From Aminobacterium mobile DSM 12262 (lineage in GTDB: Bacteria; Synergistota; Synergistia; Synergistales; Aminobacteriaceae), in assembly GCF_000526395.1 (NCBI RefSeq), contig NZ_JAFZ01000001.1, positions 1,054,001 to 1,118,000 of the forward strand: a stretch of 64,000 nt of DNA, given 5' to 3'. Positions 19,153 through 31,823 of this stretch are shown here, piece after piece. How positions within the stretch are numbered: the first letter of the stretch is position 1; the number at the start of each line of letters is the position of its first letter. The translations under genes and the position numbers were made by a program. The notes beneath the pieces were generated by a model that was not told where the DNA came from, made no database searches, and saw only the letters and a program-made list of their open reading frames with translations.

Positions 19153-19404
19153 ATGAAATTTTATGACATAGATGACTTAGAGAAAAAAGTTGGAGTAAGT
19201 AACAAGTACCTCTTAACAGTCCTTGTAGCAAATTGGGCTCGCCGAGTAAGCGAACAGAAGAGCCGTGTACTTGAAGAAAACTCTGAGCAGTATCTTTCTC
19301 ATGCAATTCGAGATTTTGAAAAAGCTAACATCAAAATTCATCTCCCTGAATCGCGCTCTGAGGGGTTTCTTTCAGGTGGTTCCAATGCTCAAATGGAAGG
19401 ATAA
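19153..19404 (+). CDS. rpoZ: RNA polymerase omega subunit
   Basis: 83-residue small subunit that helps beta' fold and joins core RNA polymerase. The pattern DDLEKKVGVSNKYLLTVLVANWARRV is the omega helix region; the position between gmk and coaBC is typical. AAAGGAGG stands 8 bases before the ATG. The C-terminal SRSEGFLSGGSNAQMEG overlaps the coaBC start by 20 bases. Confidence 0.9.
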   Translation: MKFYDIDDLEKKVGVSNKYLLTVLVANWARRVSEQKSRVLEENSEQYLSHAIRDFEKANIKIHLPESRSEGFLSGGSNAQMEG

Positions 19405-20611
19405 GCGACGGATAGTATTAGGAGTTACAGGAGGTATAGCTGCATATAAAGCGCCAGAGATTCTTCGAGCCTTAGTAAAAGCTGGCTGTGAGGTAGAAGT
19501 TGTTTTGACAGAAAGCGCAGAAGCTTTTGTAAGCCCTATGGTGCTTTCAACCTTGGCAGGAAGACGAGTATGGAGACAAAGGGATTTCCTTTCAGATGAA
19601 AATGGTTGGAAGATCCCCCATATCCATCTTGCTGATTGGGCTGAAGTCGTTATTGTCGCCCCCTGTACAGCCGAAACCTTGGCACGTCTTATAGAGGGTA
19701 AGGGTGAAATGCTTCTTGATGCTCTCGTTTTGGCCTCAAAAGCTCCAATTCTTCTTTTTCCCGCCATGAATGTGCACATGTTAGAACATCCGGCTACGAA
19801 AAATAATGTAAAACGAGCGGCAGAATTAGGCTACAAAGTTATAGATCCGGAATCAGGAACGTTAGCCTGTGGTTATGAGGGGCAGGGGCGGCTGCCTGAC
19901 ACATCGGTTATAGTTGAAGAAGCATGGCGTGCCCTTTCTCCCCTCCGTGATTACGATGGAGTTTCTACTCTCATCACAGCTGGTCCGACATGGGAGTTTT
20001 TGGATCCTGTTCGCTTCATCAGTAATCCGAGCAGTGGGAAAATGGGGTTTGCTCTTGCTCGGACAGCTTGGTATAGAGGAGCACATGTACAACTTGTTTC
20101 TGGTCCTGTTTCCCTTCCACACCCTCACGGAATATCTTTTCGATCAGTGACGACTGCTCTTGAAATGCGTAATGCTGTAATAGAAGAGATGGAGAATATG
20201 GATGTAATCGTTAAAGCAGCTGCTGTAAGCGATTACAGAACAGCTCATACCTCTGAAGAAAAGATAAAAAGGGAGGGGAAGGATACTCTCAGTTTGGAGT
20301 TAGTTCAAAATCCCGATATTGCTGCAGAGGTGGGGAAGCGTAAAGGGCCACATCAGATTCTTGTGGGCTTTGCGGCAGAGAGTGGTCATTTAGTAGAACA
20401 TGCCAGAGGAAAAATGGAAAGAAAGAATTTGGACCTCATCATAGCTAATGATATTACCGCTACAGATGCCGGTTTTGCCGCGGATACCAATCGAGTAAAA
20501 ATCATTACTAGAGAGGGCGACATTACGGATTTTGAAGGCTCGAAAGAAGAAGTGGCATGGCATATCTGGAACATAGTGGCGGATCTTCGGCAGGGGAGAC
20601 TGAGCCATTGA
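19385..20611 (+). CDS. coaBC: Bifunctional PPCS/PPC decarboxylase CoaBC
   Basis: Two coenzyme A biosynthesis steps in one protein: phosphopantothenoylcysteine synthesis and decarboxylation. 408 residues from ATG 19385. CoaC flavoprotein half: VLGVTGGIAAYKAPEILRAL, PAMNVHMLEHPATKNN, and the active cysteine in GTLACGYEGQGRLPD. CoaB half: LITAGPTWEFLDPVRFISNPSSGKMG and VKAAAVSDYR, with the lysine-rich IKREGK loop. Translationally coupled to rpoZ upstream and priA downstream (TTGA overlap). Confidence 0.94.
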   Translation: MLKWKDKRRIVLGVTGGIAAYKAPEILRALVKAGCEVEVVLTESAEAFVSPMVLSTLAGRRVWRQRDFLSDENGWKIPHIHLADWAEVVIVAPCTAETLARLIEGKGEMLLDALVLASKAPILLFPAMNVHMLEHPATKNNVKRAAELGYKVIDPESGTLACGYEGQGRLPDTSVIVEEAWRALSPLRDYDGVSTLITAGPTWEFLDPVRFISNPSSGKMGFALARTAWYRGAHVQLVSGPVSLPHPHGISFRSVTTALEMRNAVIEEMENMDVIVKAAAVSDYRTAHTSEEKIKREGKDTLSLELVQNPDIAAEVGKRKGPHQILVGFAAESGHLVEHARGKMERKNLDLIIANDITATDAGFAADTNRVKIITREGDITDFEGSKEEVAWHIWNIVADLRQGRLSH

Positions 20612-22428
20612 CCTTAGTGGAGGTATCAGTTCCTGGTCCATGGTGGAACAGCCTTACTTATAGCAGTGAGAATGTGCTTCCAGAAGGAGTCCGTGTTTCT
20701 GTTCCCATGGGACCCTCAAAACGTATCGGTTTTTCGTTAGGCGTTGCTTCGGAACAAAAGAATTCTTCTAAGACGTATCGTATTCGTCCTCTCCATTCAG
20801 TGATAGATTCGGTTTCTCCTTTCCCCCAAGATCTTTGGCTTCTAAGTGAGTGGATTGGGGCTTATTTTTTTTGTGGGAGAGGAACTGCTCTTAAAGTAAT
20901 GTCTCCATCTTTTCTCCTTAAAGGTGATTGTATAGACAGTAAGATTCTCGCGAATGGGGGGGGCATAAGACCTGTAAAACGTTATGCAGAAGAGTATTGT
21001 TATTTTCCGGAAGATGAGGGGCGTTATAAAAAATATATATCTCACCTCAAGGAAAACCCCGGTCCAGCCCTTCTCCTTTTCCCTGAAGGAAGAGTAGCCG
21101 AGCTTTTTTGTGCTCGTATGGAGGCTGAGGGATTCTCGAACGTCGTTTTTTGGCCCTCTAGTGGAGGGAAAAAACAGTGGGAAGCATGGCAGTTGGTTCG
21201 TAGCGGTGAAGTTAATACAGTGGTTGGGGGTCCTGGCGCTGTTTTTGCTCCCTTACCCCAGTTAAATACTATTCTAGTGGATGAAGAGAGCAGCCCTGTT
21301 TATCGCATGCAAGCTTACCCTCATCTTCATAGTCGTGCTGTGGCTATGCAGAGAGCTCGTATCGCTCAATGCTCTATATTTCTTGGAGGTCGTTTGCCCT
21401 CATCTAAAGTGTATCTTTACAAAAAGCTGGGGAGGAATAGCTACTCGCCAAAATCCAGACTTACTTTTGTTGATATGAAATGTTCCGGGCAAGCGGAAAT
21501 TCCGGGTATTTCTCATTCGATACCTCTAAGTGAATCTTTGGTGAAGGGAACGTTAAACTGTGTTTCAGAGGGACATACGGCCCTTTGGATCCTTGACCGC
21601 AAAGGATATGCAGGGGAAATTTCCTGTGAGGAGTGCGGAGGAACACTGACATGTCATCACTGTGGAGTCCTTCTTCGTGCTGAAGAGAAAGCCTCTCGTC
21701 TTGTGTGTCCCTTGTGTGGGTATTCTGCGGCAGTGCCCGAGCGATGTCCTCGTTGTGGAAGCCTGCTGCTTATAGGTCGGCGTCCTGGGCTTGAGACCAT
21801 AACGCCTATTGCTAAAGCCCTAGTTGGCGCCCATATCCCCGTGTTAGAATGGCATTCAGATAAGAATGTAAGCAAAAAGGCTCTTCGCGAAACGCTTTTA
21901 AAATTAAAAAAAGGTGGTATCGTTGTCGGTTCAAGGCTTGCTCTTTCTTTAAGTGATGAAGTAATGGTAGGTTTAATAGGCTGGATTGATGCAGATAGCG
22001 AATCACGAAAAGTAACGTACCGGTCCCGTTTTGATGCTTTTCGGCTTATATGGGAATCTTGTTGGAGGGGCATAGGAGCCGATGATCGTAAGGTTATTGT
22101 TCAGTCGCGCCGACCTGGTAAAGGTTGGCAGCGAGGGCTTATGAGGGGATGGGATATGTTTTGGCACAGGGAATTGAAAGAAAGAAAGGATTTTGATTTC
22201 CCCCCTTATAGCATGATGGCTGAGATAACAACTTCTTTGGCTATGAAAAAGCCATTGTTAGAATACATGCAAAACCACGAAGTACAAGTTATGGACCCAG
22301 GGGATAAAGATCCTTCTCTCTGGGTTTTTGTCCGTCACCCTAACGCGTTGATGGACATACTGAAACCTTGGTTTCATATTTCTCGATCTAAAGAGGGCTT
22401 TCCTAGCGTGGCTCTTTGGATTGACTAG
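20608..22428 (+). CDS. priA: PriA-like primosomal protein lacking helicase motifs
   Basis: Homologue of replication-restart protein PriA, 606 residues from TTG 20608 (an ATG at 20557 inside coaBC is in frame). The 3'-DNA-binding domain start (EVSVPGPWWNSLTYSSENVLPEGVRVSVP) and the eight zinc cysteines (about residues 340-387: CEECGGTLTCHHC, CPLCG, CPRCG) are kept, and a HFRELKERKDFDFPPY-like end block (HRELKERKDFDFPPYS) is clear. The ATPase signatures are gone: no GxGKT Walker A, DEEH is DEES (residues 225-228), SATPS is GRLPSS, and the QVAGRAGR motif VI is unrecognisable. Probably a structural primosome loader without helicase activity, as reported for actinobacterial PriA. Confidence 0.88.
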   Translation: MTLVEVSVPGPWWNSLTYSSENVLPEGVRVSVPMGPSKRIGFSLGVASEQKNSSKTYRIRPLHSVIDSVSPFPQDLWLLSEWIGAYFFCGRGTALKVMSPSFLLKGDCIDSKILANGGGIRPVKRYAEEYCYFPEDEGRYKKYISHLKENPGPALLLFPEGRVAELFCARMEAEGFSNVVFWPSSGGKKQWEAWQLVRSGEVNTVVGGPGAVFAPLPQLNTILVDEESSPVYRMQAYPHLHSRAVAMQRARIAQCSIFLGGRLPSSKVYLYKKLGRNSYSPKSRLTFVDMKCSGQAEIPGISHSIPLSESLVKGTLNCVSEGHTALWILDRKGYAGEISCEECGGTLTCHHCGVLLRAEEKASRLVCPLCGYSAAVPERCPRCGSLLLIGRRPGLETITPIAKALVGAHIPVLEWHSDKNVSKKALRETLLKLKKGGIVVGSRLALSLSDEVMVGLIGWIDADSESRKVTYRSRFDAFRLIWESCWRGIGADDRKVIVQSRRPGKGWQRGLMRGWDMFWHRELKERKDFDFPPYSMMAEITTSLAMKKPLLEYMQNHEVQVMDPGDKDPSLWVFVRHPNALMDILKPWFHISRSKEGFPSVALWID

Positions 22429-22454
22429 GATATTTTTAAAGGAGGAGCGAGACT

Positions 22455-23765
22455 ATGCCCATTGTTGCTATTGTGGGTCGCCCTAATGTAGGGAAATCAT
22501 CGCTTTTCAATAGAATTCTTGGACGTCGAGAAGCTATTGTTGACGATATGCCCGGGGTGACTCGGGATCGAATTTATGGAGAAGTAGAGTGGAAAGGAAA
22601 AAATTTTTATATAGTTGATACGGGTGGTCTCCTTATTCGTGATGACCATCCACTAGTGGATGGAATTCGTAAACAGGTGACTTTAGCCATCCAGGAAAGC
22701 CAGGTTATACTTTTTGTTATTGATGGGATGGAAGGGCCAACGTGGATGGATGAAGATGTGGCGCAGATTCTTCGTCAGTCTGGCAAACCTGTTGTTGTAG
22801 TGGCTAATAAGCTCGATGATGGAGTGCATGAAGATCGTGTTTATGATGCCTATACCTTTGGCTTTGAACATGTAATAGGGATCAGCGCTCTTCATAAACG
22901 GTATATAGATGATCTTCTCGATATGGTTGCCTCTTTTTTACCAGCGGAAGAAAAAGAAATAGTGAACCCTGACGAAATTCGCGTTTCTATTGTTGGGAGG
23001 CCCAATGTAGGGAAATCGAGTATTATTAACGCTCTAGCTGGAGGCGAACGTGTTCTGGTCAGTGATATCCCGGGAACGACTCGAGATGCCACAGATACTG
23101 TTATAGAGACAGAGAAGGGAGACTTTCGTCTTATAGATACGGCAGGGCTTCGTAAAAAGAGCCGTTTTGATAGCGATCTTGAATATTATTCTTTTGTAAG
23201 AACTCTTCAGGCGGTAGATCGTAGTGATGTAGCTTTGCTTATTATGGATGCTTCCGAACCGGCTACTGATCAAGATAAAAAAATGGCAGCCCAGGTGATA
23301 GAAAAGGGGAAGGGAATTATTCTTGTAGTTAATAAGTGGGATACCCTTAAAGTGTCACCTAAACTTGGGGATGAAATGAAGAAAAAAATATATGAAGAGA
23401 TGCCATTTTTAACATATGCACCTATTCTTTTTGTTTCAGCATTGACTAAACGTGGTCTTCACAAACTTTTAGAAGCTGTTGTTACTGTCCACGGGAATCG
23501 TAAGCGTCGCATAGGTACTACAGAATTGAATCGCCTTATGAGAGATGTTTTGGCCTTTCAATCGCTTCCTACCAATAAGCGTGGACGGGCCCTTAAAATT
23601 TATTATTGCACCCAAATAGAAATAGAACCTCCAACATTTGTTTTCTTTGTAAATGATCCAGAAATAGTTCCTCTATCTTTTAAGAGACATATAGAAAACA
23701 AAATAAGAGAAATGTCTACTTTTGATGGATCCCCACTGCGACTTTTTTGGCGTATAAGGCAATAA
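22455..23765 (+). CDS. der: Ribosome-assembly GTPase Der (EngA)
   Basis: Double-GTPase needed for 50S subunit maturation. 436 residues. First G domain: VAIVGRPNVGKSSLFNRI, DTGG, NKLD; second: SIVGRPNVGKSSIINALAG, DTAGL, NKWD; C-terminal KH-like domain (RALKIYYCTQIEIEPPTFVFFVNDPEIVP). ATG at 22455 follows AAAGGAGG. 26 bases after priA, so it could be the last gene of the long trpS/cmk transcript before the separate HU gene. Confidence 0.97.
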   Translation: MPIVAIVGRPNVGKSSLFNRILGRREAIVDDMPGVTRDRIYGEVEWKGKNFYIVDTGGLLIRDDHPLVDGIRKQVTLAIQESQVILFVIDGMEGPTWMDEDVAQILRQSGKPVVVVANKLDDGVHEDRVYDAYTFGFEHVIGISALHKRYIDDLLDMVASFLPAEEKEIVNPDEIRVSIVGRPNVGKSSIINALAGGERVLVSDIPGTTRDATDTVIETEKGDFRLIDTAGLRKKSRFDSDLEYYSFVRTLQAVDRSDVALLIMDASEPATDQDKKMAAQVIEKGKGIILVVNKWDTLKVSPKLGDEMKKKIYEEMPFLTYAPILFVSALTKRGLHKLLEAVVTVHGNRKRRIGTTELNRLMRDVLAFQSLPTNKRGRALKIYYCTQIEIEPPTFVFFVNDPEIVPLSFKRHIENKIREMSTFDGSPLRLFWRIRQ

Positions 23766-23779
23766 AATGAAATTCGGAC

Positions 23780-23809
23780 TTGACCATATGCCATGTTACT
23801 GGTAATAAT
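23780..23809 (+). promoter_or_regulatory. Promoter of the HU gene
   Basis: TTGACC (23780-23785), 18-base spacer, AATAAT (23804-23809). A second AT-rich -10-like site (TATATT in CTTTATATTAAAT) lies closer to the gene. The leader is about 60 bases. Confidence 0.5.
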
Positions 23810-23876
23810 AAATCGTCGCAAAGCGTGTCTGTAACAAGACTTTATATTAAATCAAAAGAAAAGGAGGTAGTTTAGG

Positions 23877-24152
23877 GTGACAAAGACAGATCTTGTTAAT
23901 GCGGTTGCCAAAGCAACAGGTTTGAATAAGCGGGAAGCTGGTGCCGCCGTGGGGGCAGTATTGGAGGCTATTGAGAATTCTCTTGCCAAGGGCGATAAAG
24001 TTCAACTTGTTGGTTTTGGAACCTTTGAAGTGCGAGAGAGAGCTGCCAGAGAGGGACGAAACCCTCAGGACCCCAAAAAGATTATTAAGATTCCTGCAAA
24101 GAAGGTTCCTGTTTTTAGACCGGGTAAGGCTCTTAAAGAAAAAGTGGAGTAG
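23877..24152 (+). CDS. hup: DNA-binding protein HU
   Basis: 91-residue histone-like nucleoid protein that bends DNA as a dimer. Family sequence throughout: [21 protein letters not shown] at the start, [23 protein letters not shown], and the [11 protein letters not shown]-terminus. Starts with GTG at 23877 behind AAAGGAGG. Own promoter and a strong terminator make it monocistronic. Confidence 0.96.
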   Translation: MTKTDLVNAVAKATGLNKREAGAAVGAVLEAIENSLAKGDKVQLVGFGTFEVRERAAREGRNPQDPKKIIKIPAKKVPVFRPGKALKEKVE

Positions 24153-24175
24153 GAATTTTTAAATTTTTTTCGTAA

Positions 24176-24211
24176 AAATGGAGCCCTTTCTACAGAGAAA
24201 GGGCTCCATTT
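24176..24211. terminator. Bidirectional terminator between hup and rsmA
   Basis: A 16-bp perfect stem (24176-24191 with 24196-24211; arms AAATGGAGCCCTTTCT / AGAAAGGGCTCCATTT) with a four-base loop ACAG. A/T-rich flanks on both sides (TTTATTTATG on +; TTTTACG on -) suit convergent hup (+) and rsmA (-). Confidence 0.85.
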
Positions 24212-24213
24212 AT

Positions 24214-25029
24214 TTATGTTATTTTTTTATAAAGAGATTTCCAAAGAGCAAGCCATTCTTCTCCTGTTAAATCCTCAGCTCTTAAAGTAGGTGGGAAATG
24301 AAGAGTGGAGAAACTTTCTATGAGACTTTCTTTATCAATGCCATTTCGAGCTGCTGAATTTATCAATGTCTTTCTTCTTTGTGCAAAAGAGGCGCGGAGA
24401 AGATTTCTCCAACTTTCTTGCCTGGGTAAATCAAAATTTTTCTCAACTTTTATATTTATAACGGCAGATTCCACATTAGGTTGAGGGAAAAATACCTGAG
24501 GCGGTACTTTTCGCAATATTTTTTGTACCCCCATCAATTCTAAGGTAATACCTAGCGGATATCTATCTTTAGTTTTAGGAGGAGCAATTAAACGTAAAGC
24601 AGCTTCTTTTTGAACCATAAAAAGCATAGACTGTAACCCCTTGCCTGAAAAAGCCTCAAGAAGACGCCATATAAGTGGAGTAGTAATGTGATAGGGGATA
24701 TTTGCGACAACCTTATTAGGAATAGCCGGCAGATTTTTTTCGTAATCGAATGTTATGGCGTCCGCCCAAAATATGGAAAGGCGAGGTTTATATTGTTCTT
24801 CAAGTGGGTCGAGATATTCATGAAGTGTTTTATCTATTTCCAGAGCAAAAACAAACGCACAAGGGGACAACGCTAATTGTTGGGTTAAGACGCCTTGTCC
24901 AGCTCCAACCTCCAATATAATATCTGTCTCCTCAATAGAGGCCCACTTGACAATCTGAGCCAGAATGTTTTTGTCTTGTAGGAAATTTTGTCCTAAGCTT
25001 GATTTATGTTTAAACGTTTGGTCTTTCAT
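24214..25029 (-). CDS. rsmA: 16S rRNA dimethyladenosine transferase
   Basis: KsgA/RsmA methylates two adjacent adenines (A1518/A1519 in E. coli numbering) in the 3' hairpin of 16S rRNA. 271 residues. SAM motif LEVGAGQGVLTQQL, then the NIPYHITTPLIW motif (N-I/L-P-Y/F of N6-adenine methylases), and SLGQNFLQDKNI at the N-terminus. ATG 25029 has GGAGG four bases upstream; the ORF extending to 25104 lacks such a site. Convergent with hup. Confidence 0.95.
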   Translation of the reverse strand: MKDQTFKHKSSLGQNFLQDKNILAQIVKWASIEETDIILEVGAGQGVLTQQLALSPCAFVFALEIDKTLHEYLDPLEEQYKPRLSIFWADAITFDYEKNLPAIPNKVVANIPYHITTPLIWRLLEAFSGKGLQSMLFMVQKEAALRLIAPPKTKDRYPLGITLELMGVQKILRKVPPQVFFPQPNVESAVINIKVEKNFDLPRQESWRNLLRASFAQRRKTLINSAARNGIDKESLIESFSTLHFPPTLRAEDLTGEEWLALWKSLYKKIT

Positions 25030-25236
25030 TTTTCCTCCGCATCTATTTTCCTTATTCATCAACCGATTTCGTATTATGCCATAAATTATAGAGAGCGCAA
25101 ACATTCTTAGAACAAAGAAGTAGGAAATATAGTAGACGCCATCTGCATCCTCCTGAAAAAGGGTCCTCAGAAGTATACTTTGCCTGTCGAATTTATTATC
25201 GCCGTTTTTATTGGTAACGGGAAAAAACGGAAAATT

Positions 25237-27261
25237 TTACCGCACTATTATCGAAAACAGATCTCCTGGTTCTCCTGCCAGGAACACTAGGCTTCCCCCA
25301 GGTACGAAGAGCTCGCTGCTGTCTATAATGCTGTCGTAAACTTTCTCCACCTGCCGTCCGGGAAAAACGATCACTCTGCCATTTGCAGGCTTTTCGATGG
25401 ACATAATACCTCCCTGTTCGACCTTCCTCCATTCGTTTTCGCCTTCAGATCCGATCATTATGGTATTTTCCCCCGGTACTAGCGTTCCTGCGATATCCTC
25501 GCTTGAATAAACGAACTGGATTGCCTTCAAACGGATAGCTTCGTCTTTCTTATAGAGCTGGATATTGCACTGATCGCGGAAGCCTGTTGCGGCAATTGCC
25601 CCAAAGTCGGGGGTTTCCGCCCTGTTCACTCCAAAGAATTTCACATACCCGGGAAGATCGCCGTATACTTCGGATTTTACCAGCAAAACATCAGGAAGTT
25701 GCACATACTGAGAAGCGTTGCGTATCAGCCAAAACCTGCCGTCCATTTCCACTGACAGACTTTTTGTTTTTTCTACTGGATCGATCTTCTGGAACATGGG
25801 AATATCTGCCCCGTACCGCGGGATTTTTTCCGCGACAAGATAAACTGTCTTCTCTTTCGTTAGAAAGTAATATCGGTAACCAGTTGCAAAATCATGAAAT
25901 AAGCCTCCGTTGTGAACCAGTGAAAGAATCGGCTTTTGTTTATTCTCTTTCGACTCTTCGTCTTCCGAAGGAGAAGCGAGGGAGTAGACGTTCAGCGTAT
26001 GACTCTCATTGTCAAAGACCATGCGAACAGCTTGTTGTGTGTTTACATAGAATCCTTCGAGTTTCAAAAACTCATCGGGAATAGGCTCTGGCTTTTGAGG
26101 TTTGACGGGAAAAACCGGTTTCGGTTCGAGGAGCCCCCTGTCTTTCATGAGCGCCTCCATAATACGGAACGTAGCTTCCGCGGCGCTAGCTTGTCCGGAG
26201 TAAATCACTGCAACCGCCATCCGTTCCTGTGGAAGAATCTGGAGATTGGTTGAATAGAACAAGGTCCCGCCGCTTTTACCCAGAACCTGGTACCCATTCT
26301 CCCGATAGGCCGGAAGGAGTGCATAATCCCACCCAAAGGCGTCCAAAAGGGCATCCCCCTTCAGTAAAGAAGAAAAGGGGGTAGGCTGTCCCTTCAAAAC
26401 ATCCTTTAGCGAGGAATCTGAAAGAATGTTCTTTCCGCCGGGGGCAAAACTGTCCCCAAACCGGCAGAGGTCCTCCGGAGTGGAGGAGAGTCCGCCTGCG
26501 CCCAGCACCGTTACTACCTCGGGGGGATATTTATTCCCCTCTTCATCGTAGAATTCGGCAATCTTTCCTCCAGTAACGCCGACACTTTCACTCGAGTTCC
26601 ACATCTCAAGGGGAGTAAATATTCTTTCGGTGACAAACGAGGCGAATGACTTCCCTGAAACCCGCTCAACGATCATCTCGGCCAGGGTGAAACCGTCATT
26701 GCAGTAAATACTCATTTCACCTGGGGTGTGCTTGAGATCCGCATTCTTCAGTGTTTCAAGCAATAGGGTCCGGTGATCCTTGTCAGCCTTGTACCCAAAA
26801 ACAAATGTGGAGCCAGGCAGGCCTGAAGAATGATTGAAAAGCATCCGCACTGTAATGTCCCGGTATCGGGGATCTTTCATTACGAATTCAGGTATATGCT
26901 TTACCACAGGGTCTTCGAGGCTTAATTTACCCTCATCTGCCAGCAGCAGAATTGCCACGGCAGCGAACATTTTGCTCGTTGAGCCTATATTGAACCGAGT
27001 GTCTTTGTCCACGAGACGGTTAAGTGAGCGGTCTGCCGGTCCAAATCCCTCCGAATACACTATATTGCCCCTGTCCATCACTGCTACCGATGCGGAGTTT
27101 CCCCCTCCAGAGATAATAGTTTCCCATATTATTTCTCTTGCGGCCGAAACTGTGTTCGGGTAATTAGCGACATTGCCAGAACACGGCAGGATGAAGATGA
27201 TAAAAATTAATATAACACACGGAAGACTCATAAGAACAGGCAACGCTTTACGGGTTCTCAT
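25237..27261 (-). CDS. Secreted serine beta-lactamase/penicillin-binding-like protein
   Basis: 674 residues. A hydrophobic N-terminal segment (VLMSLPCVILIFIIFILPC) acts as signal peptide or anchor; then a class C beta-lactamase/PBP4*-type domain with SxxK as STSK (residues 94-97), a Tyr motif YCN (SIYCNDGFTLAEM) and GKSGGT in the KTG position. Members are esterases, D,D-peptidases or peptide hydrolases; substrate unknown. A long C-terminal part (from about residue 390) of beta character has no domain I recognise. Base composition varies and is richer in G+C than neighbours (one 60-base line at 26461 is 70%, another at 25981 is 48%, a rsmA line is 43%), suggesting transfer. ATG 27261 follows GGGAGGAAACATTA. 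Confidence 0.85.
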   Translation of the reverse strand: MRTRKALPVLMSLPCVILIFIIFILPCSGNVANYPNTVSAAREIIWETIISGGGNSASVAVMDRGNIVYSEGFGPADRSLNRLVDKDTRFNIGSTSKMFAAVAILLLADEGKLSLEDPVVKHIPEFVMKDPRYRDITVRMLFNHSSGLPGSTFVFGYKADKDHRTLLLETLKNADLKHTPGEMSIYCNDGFTLAEMIVERVSGKSFASFVTERIFTPLEMWNSSESVGVTGGKIAEFYDEEGNKYPPEVVTVLGAGGLSSTPEDLCRFGDSFAPGGKNILSDSSLKDVLKGQPTPFSSLLKGDALLDAFGWDYALLPAYRENGYQVLGKSGGTLFYSTNLQILPQERMAVAVIYSGQASAAEATFRIMEALMKDRGLLEPKPVFPVKPQKPEPIPDEFLKLEGFYVNTQQAVRMVFDNESHTLNVYSLASPSEDEESKENKQKPILSLVHNGGLFHDFATGYRYYFLTKEKTVYLVAEKIPRYGADIPMFQKIDPVEKTKSLSVEMDGRFWLIRNASQYVQLPDVLLVKSEVYGDLPGYVKFFGVNRAETPDFGAIAATGFRDQCNIQLYKKDEAIRLKAIQFVYSSEDIAGTLVPGENTIMIGSEGENEWRKVEQGGIMSIEKPANGRVIVFPGRQVEKVYDSIIDSSELFVPGGSLVFLAGEPGDLFSIIVR

Positions 27262-27958
27262 TAATGTTTCCTCCCTTTCACACGTTTTACTGCTTCAAGT
27301 TTGAAATCCGGTGTGTAATATTTGCCCATCTTCTGCGGCACCTCTCTGATCTCCAGTATATCGTCTCTTTATACTGTCCATTAATTCGGGGGCGCTACGA
27401 TCAGGTGTGCACGTAATCCGAGTTTTCGCATTGAGCGCTTTTTTGTGATAGGAAGTCTATAGTAAACGCACCTTGTTTTTTCTCCCAACGTTGACCACCC
27501 AACAACGAGGTGTATTACTATCGAGCAAATAACATAATTGTCAATATTGTTCAAACGATCATAGCACCTTCTTGCAGAAAATGTAAGATTTGTGTCTTGT
27601 TTGGGGGTGGATGGGAAGGCAAGCGATCAAAAGTAAGCGCAAACAAGCAAAGACGGAGATACAAATGATCGCGTTACCCTTGGGGATATGGCGTAATGTT
27701 GAGCTTCAGCGAAATGGGACTTTCCCCCGCCTTATGAGACACAGTATGAAAAAAAAGCGTAAGATCTTTAAACGGACATTGTATGCATTCCGCCAAGTTT
27801 TAGGCGGAAATGACTTAATGTTACCCACAGTGGCATATCCCATGTCATCAACCCCCTTGAATGTAAGGCTTTGACATTGAAAATCCGCTTGTTTTTGACC
27901 CCCTGCTGGGGGCTTTTTAGCCCTTGGAGAGAAAAAACTAGAGAATGGTTAAAAGACA
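27262..27958. other. Gene-free stretch beside tRNA-Pro
   Basis: About 700 bases with no gene I can support. It holds a 7-bp hairpin (TTCCGCC/GGCGGAA near 27785-27805) and a small CCCCC-TGCT-GGGGG hairpin followed by TTTTT near 27899-27919, which looks like a terminator with no gene before it. A 94-codon open frame at 27590-27874 (+) is lysine/arginine-rich at its start, has no good ribosome-binding site and matches nothing I know. The stretch may be the decayed part of an island inserted next to tRNA-Pro; no terminal repeats were found. Confidence 0.5.
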
Positions 27959-27995
27959 CAAAAAAGGGACGCCTACTAGATTTAGCGCCCCTTGT
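27959..27995 (-). terminator. Terminator after tRNA-Pro
   Basis: On the - strand, AAGGGGCGC pairs with GCGTCCCTT (one G-U; core arms at 27985-27991 and 27966-27972), followed by a run of T residues (27959-27965 read as TTTTTT). Lies about 10 bases after the tRNA CCA end. Confidence 0.75.
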
Positions 27996-28002
27996 ATATT
28001 CA

Positions 28003-28080
28003 TGGTCGGGACGAGAGGATTCGAACCTCCGACCACCTGCACCCCATGCAGGTGCGCTAGCCAGGCTGCGCTACGTCCCG
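28003..28080 (-). tRNA. tRNA-Pro(GGG)
   Basis: 78-base cloverleaf with encoded CCA: acceptor CGGGACG/CGTCCCG, D stem GCGC/GCGC, anticodon stem CCTGC/GCAGG with loop ATGGGGT (anticodon GGG), T stem GGAGG/CCTCT with loop TTCGAAT. Reads CCC and CCU codons. It has its own promoter and terminator. Confidence 0.96.
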
Positions 28081-28091
28081 ATGACTTGGGT

Positions 28092-28120
28092 ATTGTACCT
28101 AATCTTCCTCTCGTGGTCAA
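28092..28120 (-). promoter_or_regulatory. Strong promoter of tRNA-Pro
   Basis: On the - strand TTGACC (28120-28115), exactly 17 bases, TACAAT (28097-28092), about 11 bases ahead of the tRNA 5' end. Confidence 0.8.
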
Positions 28121-28169
28121 GAGTTGAGAAGGTCTTTCTATTAGAAATTGTCCACGTGTTCTGGAGGAT

Positions 28170-28202
28170 AAAAAAGAGGCAGTCTCTTAAGAAGACTGCC
28201 TC
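28170..28202 (-). terminator. Terminator of the pyruvate:ferredoxin oxidoreductase gene
   Basis: A 10-bp perfect stem (GAGGCAGTCT at 28176-28185, AGACTGCCTC at 28193-28202) with a 7-base loop, followed on the - strand by TTTTTA. 26 bases after the stop codon. Confidence 0.9.
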
Positions 28203-28227
28203 TCACGTTTCATTTACGTGAAGCTAT

Positions 28228-31779
<3,552 letters not shown>

Positions 31780-31823
31780 TCATGTACCCCCTCTAAGTAT
31801 TTTCAATCATGAGCTTTTTCACT

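Noticed and set aside
27590-27874. 94-codon open frame in the gene-free stretch
   Set aside because: No good ribosome-binding site, odd composition and no recognisable motif; not supported as a gene.
25105-28080. Attachment-site duplication of the tRNA-Pro 3' end
   Set aside because: The sequence of the tRNA T arm/acceptor end was not found again at the far side of the island, so integration at the tRNA is not shown.
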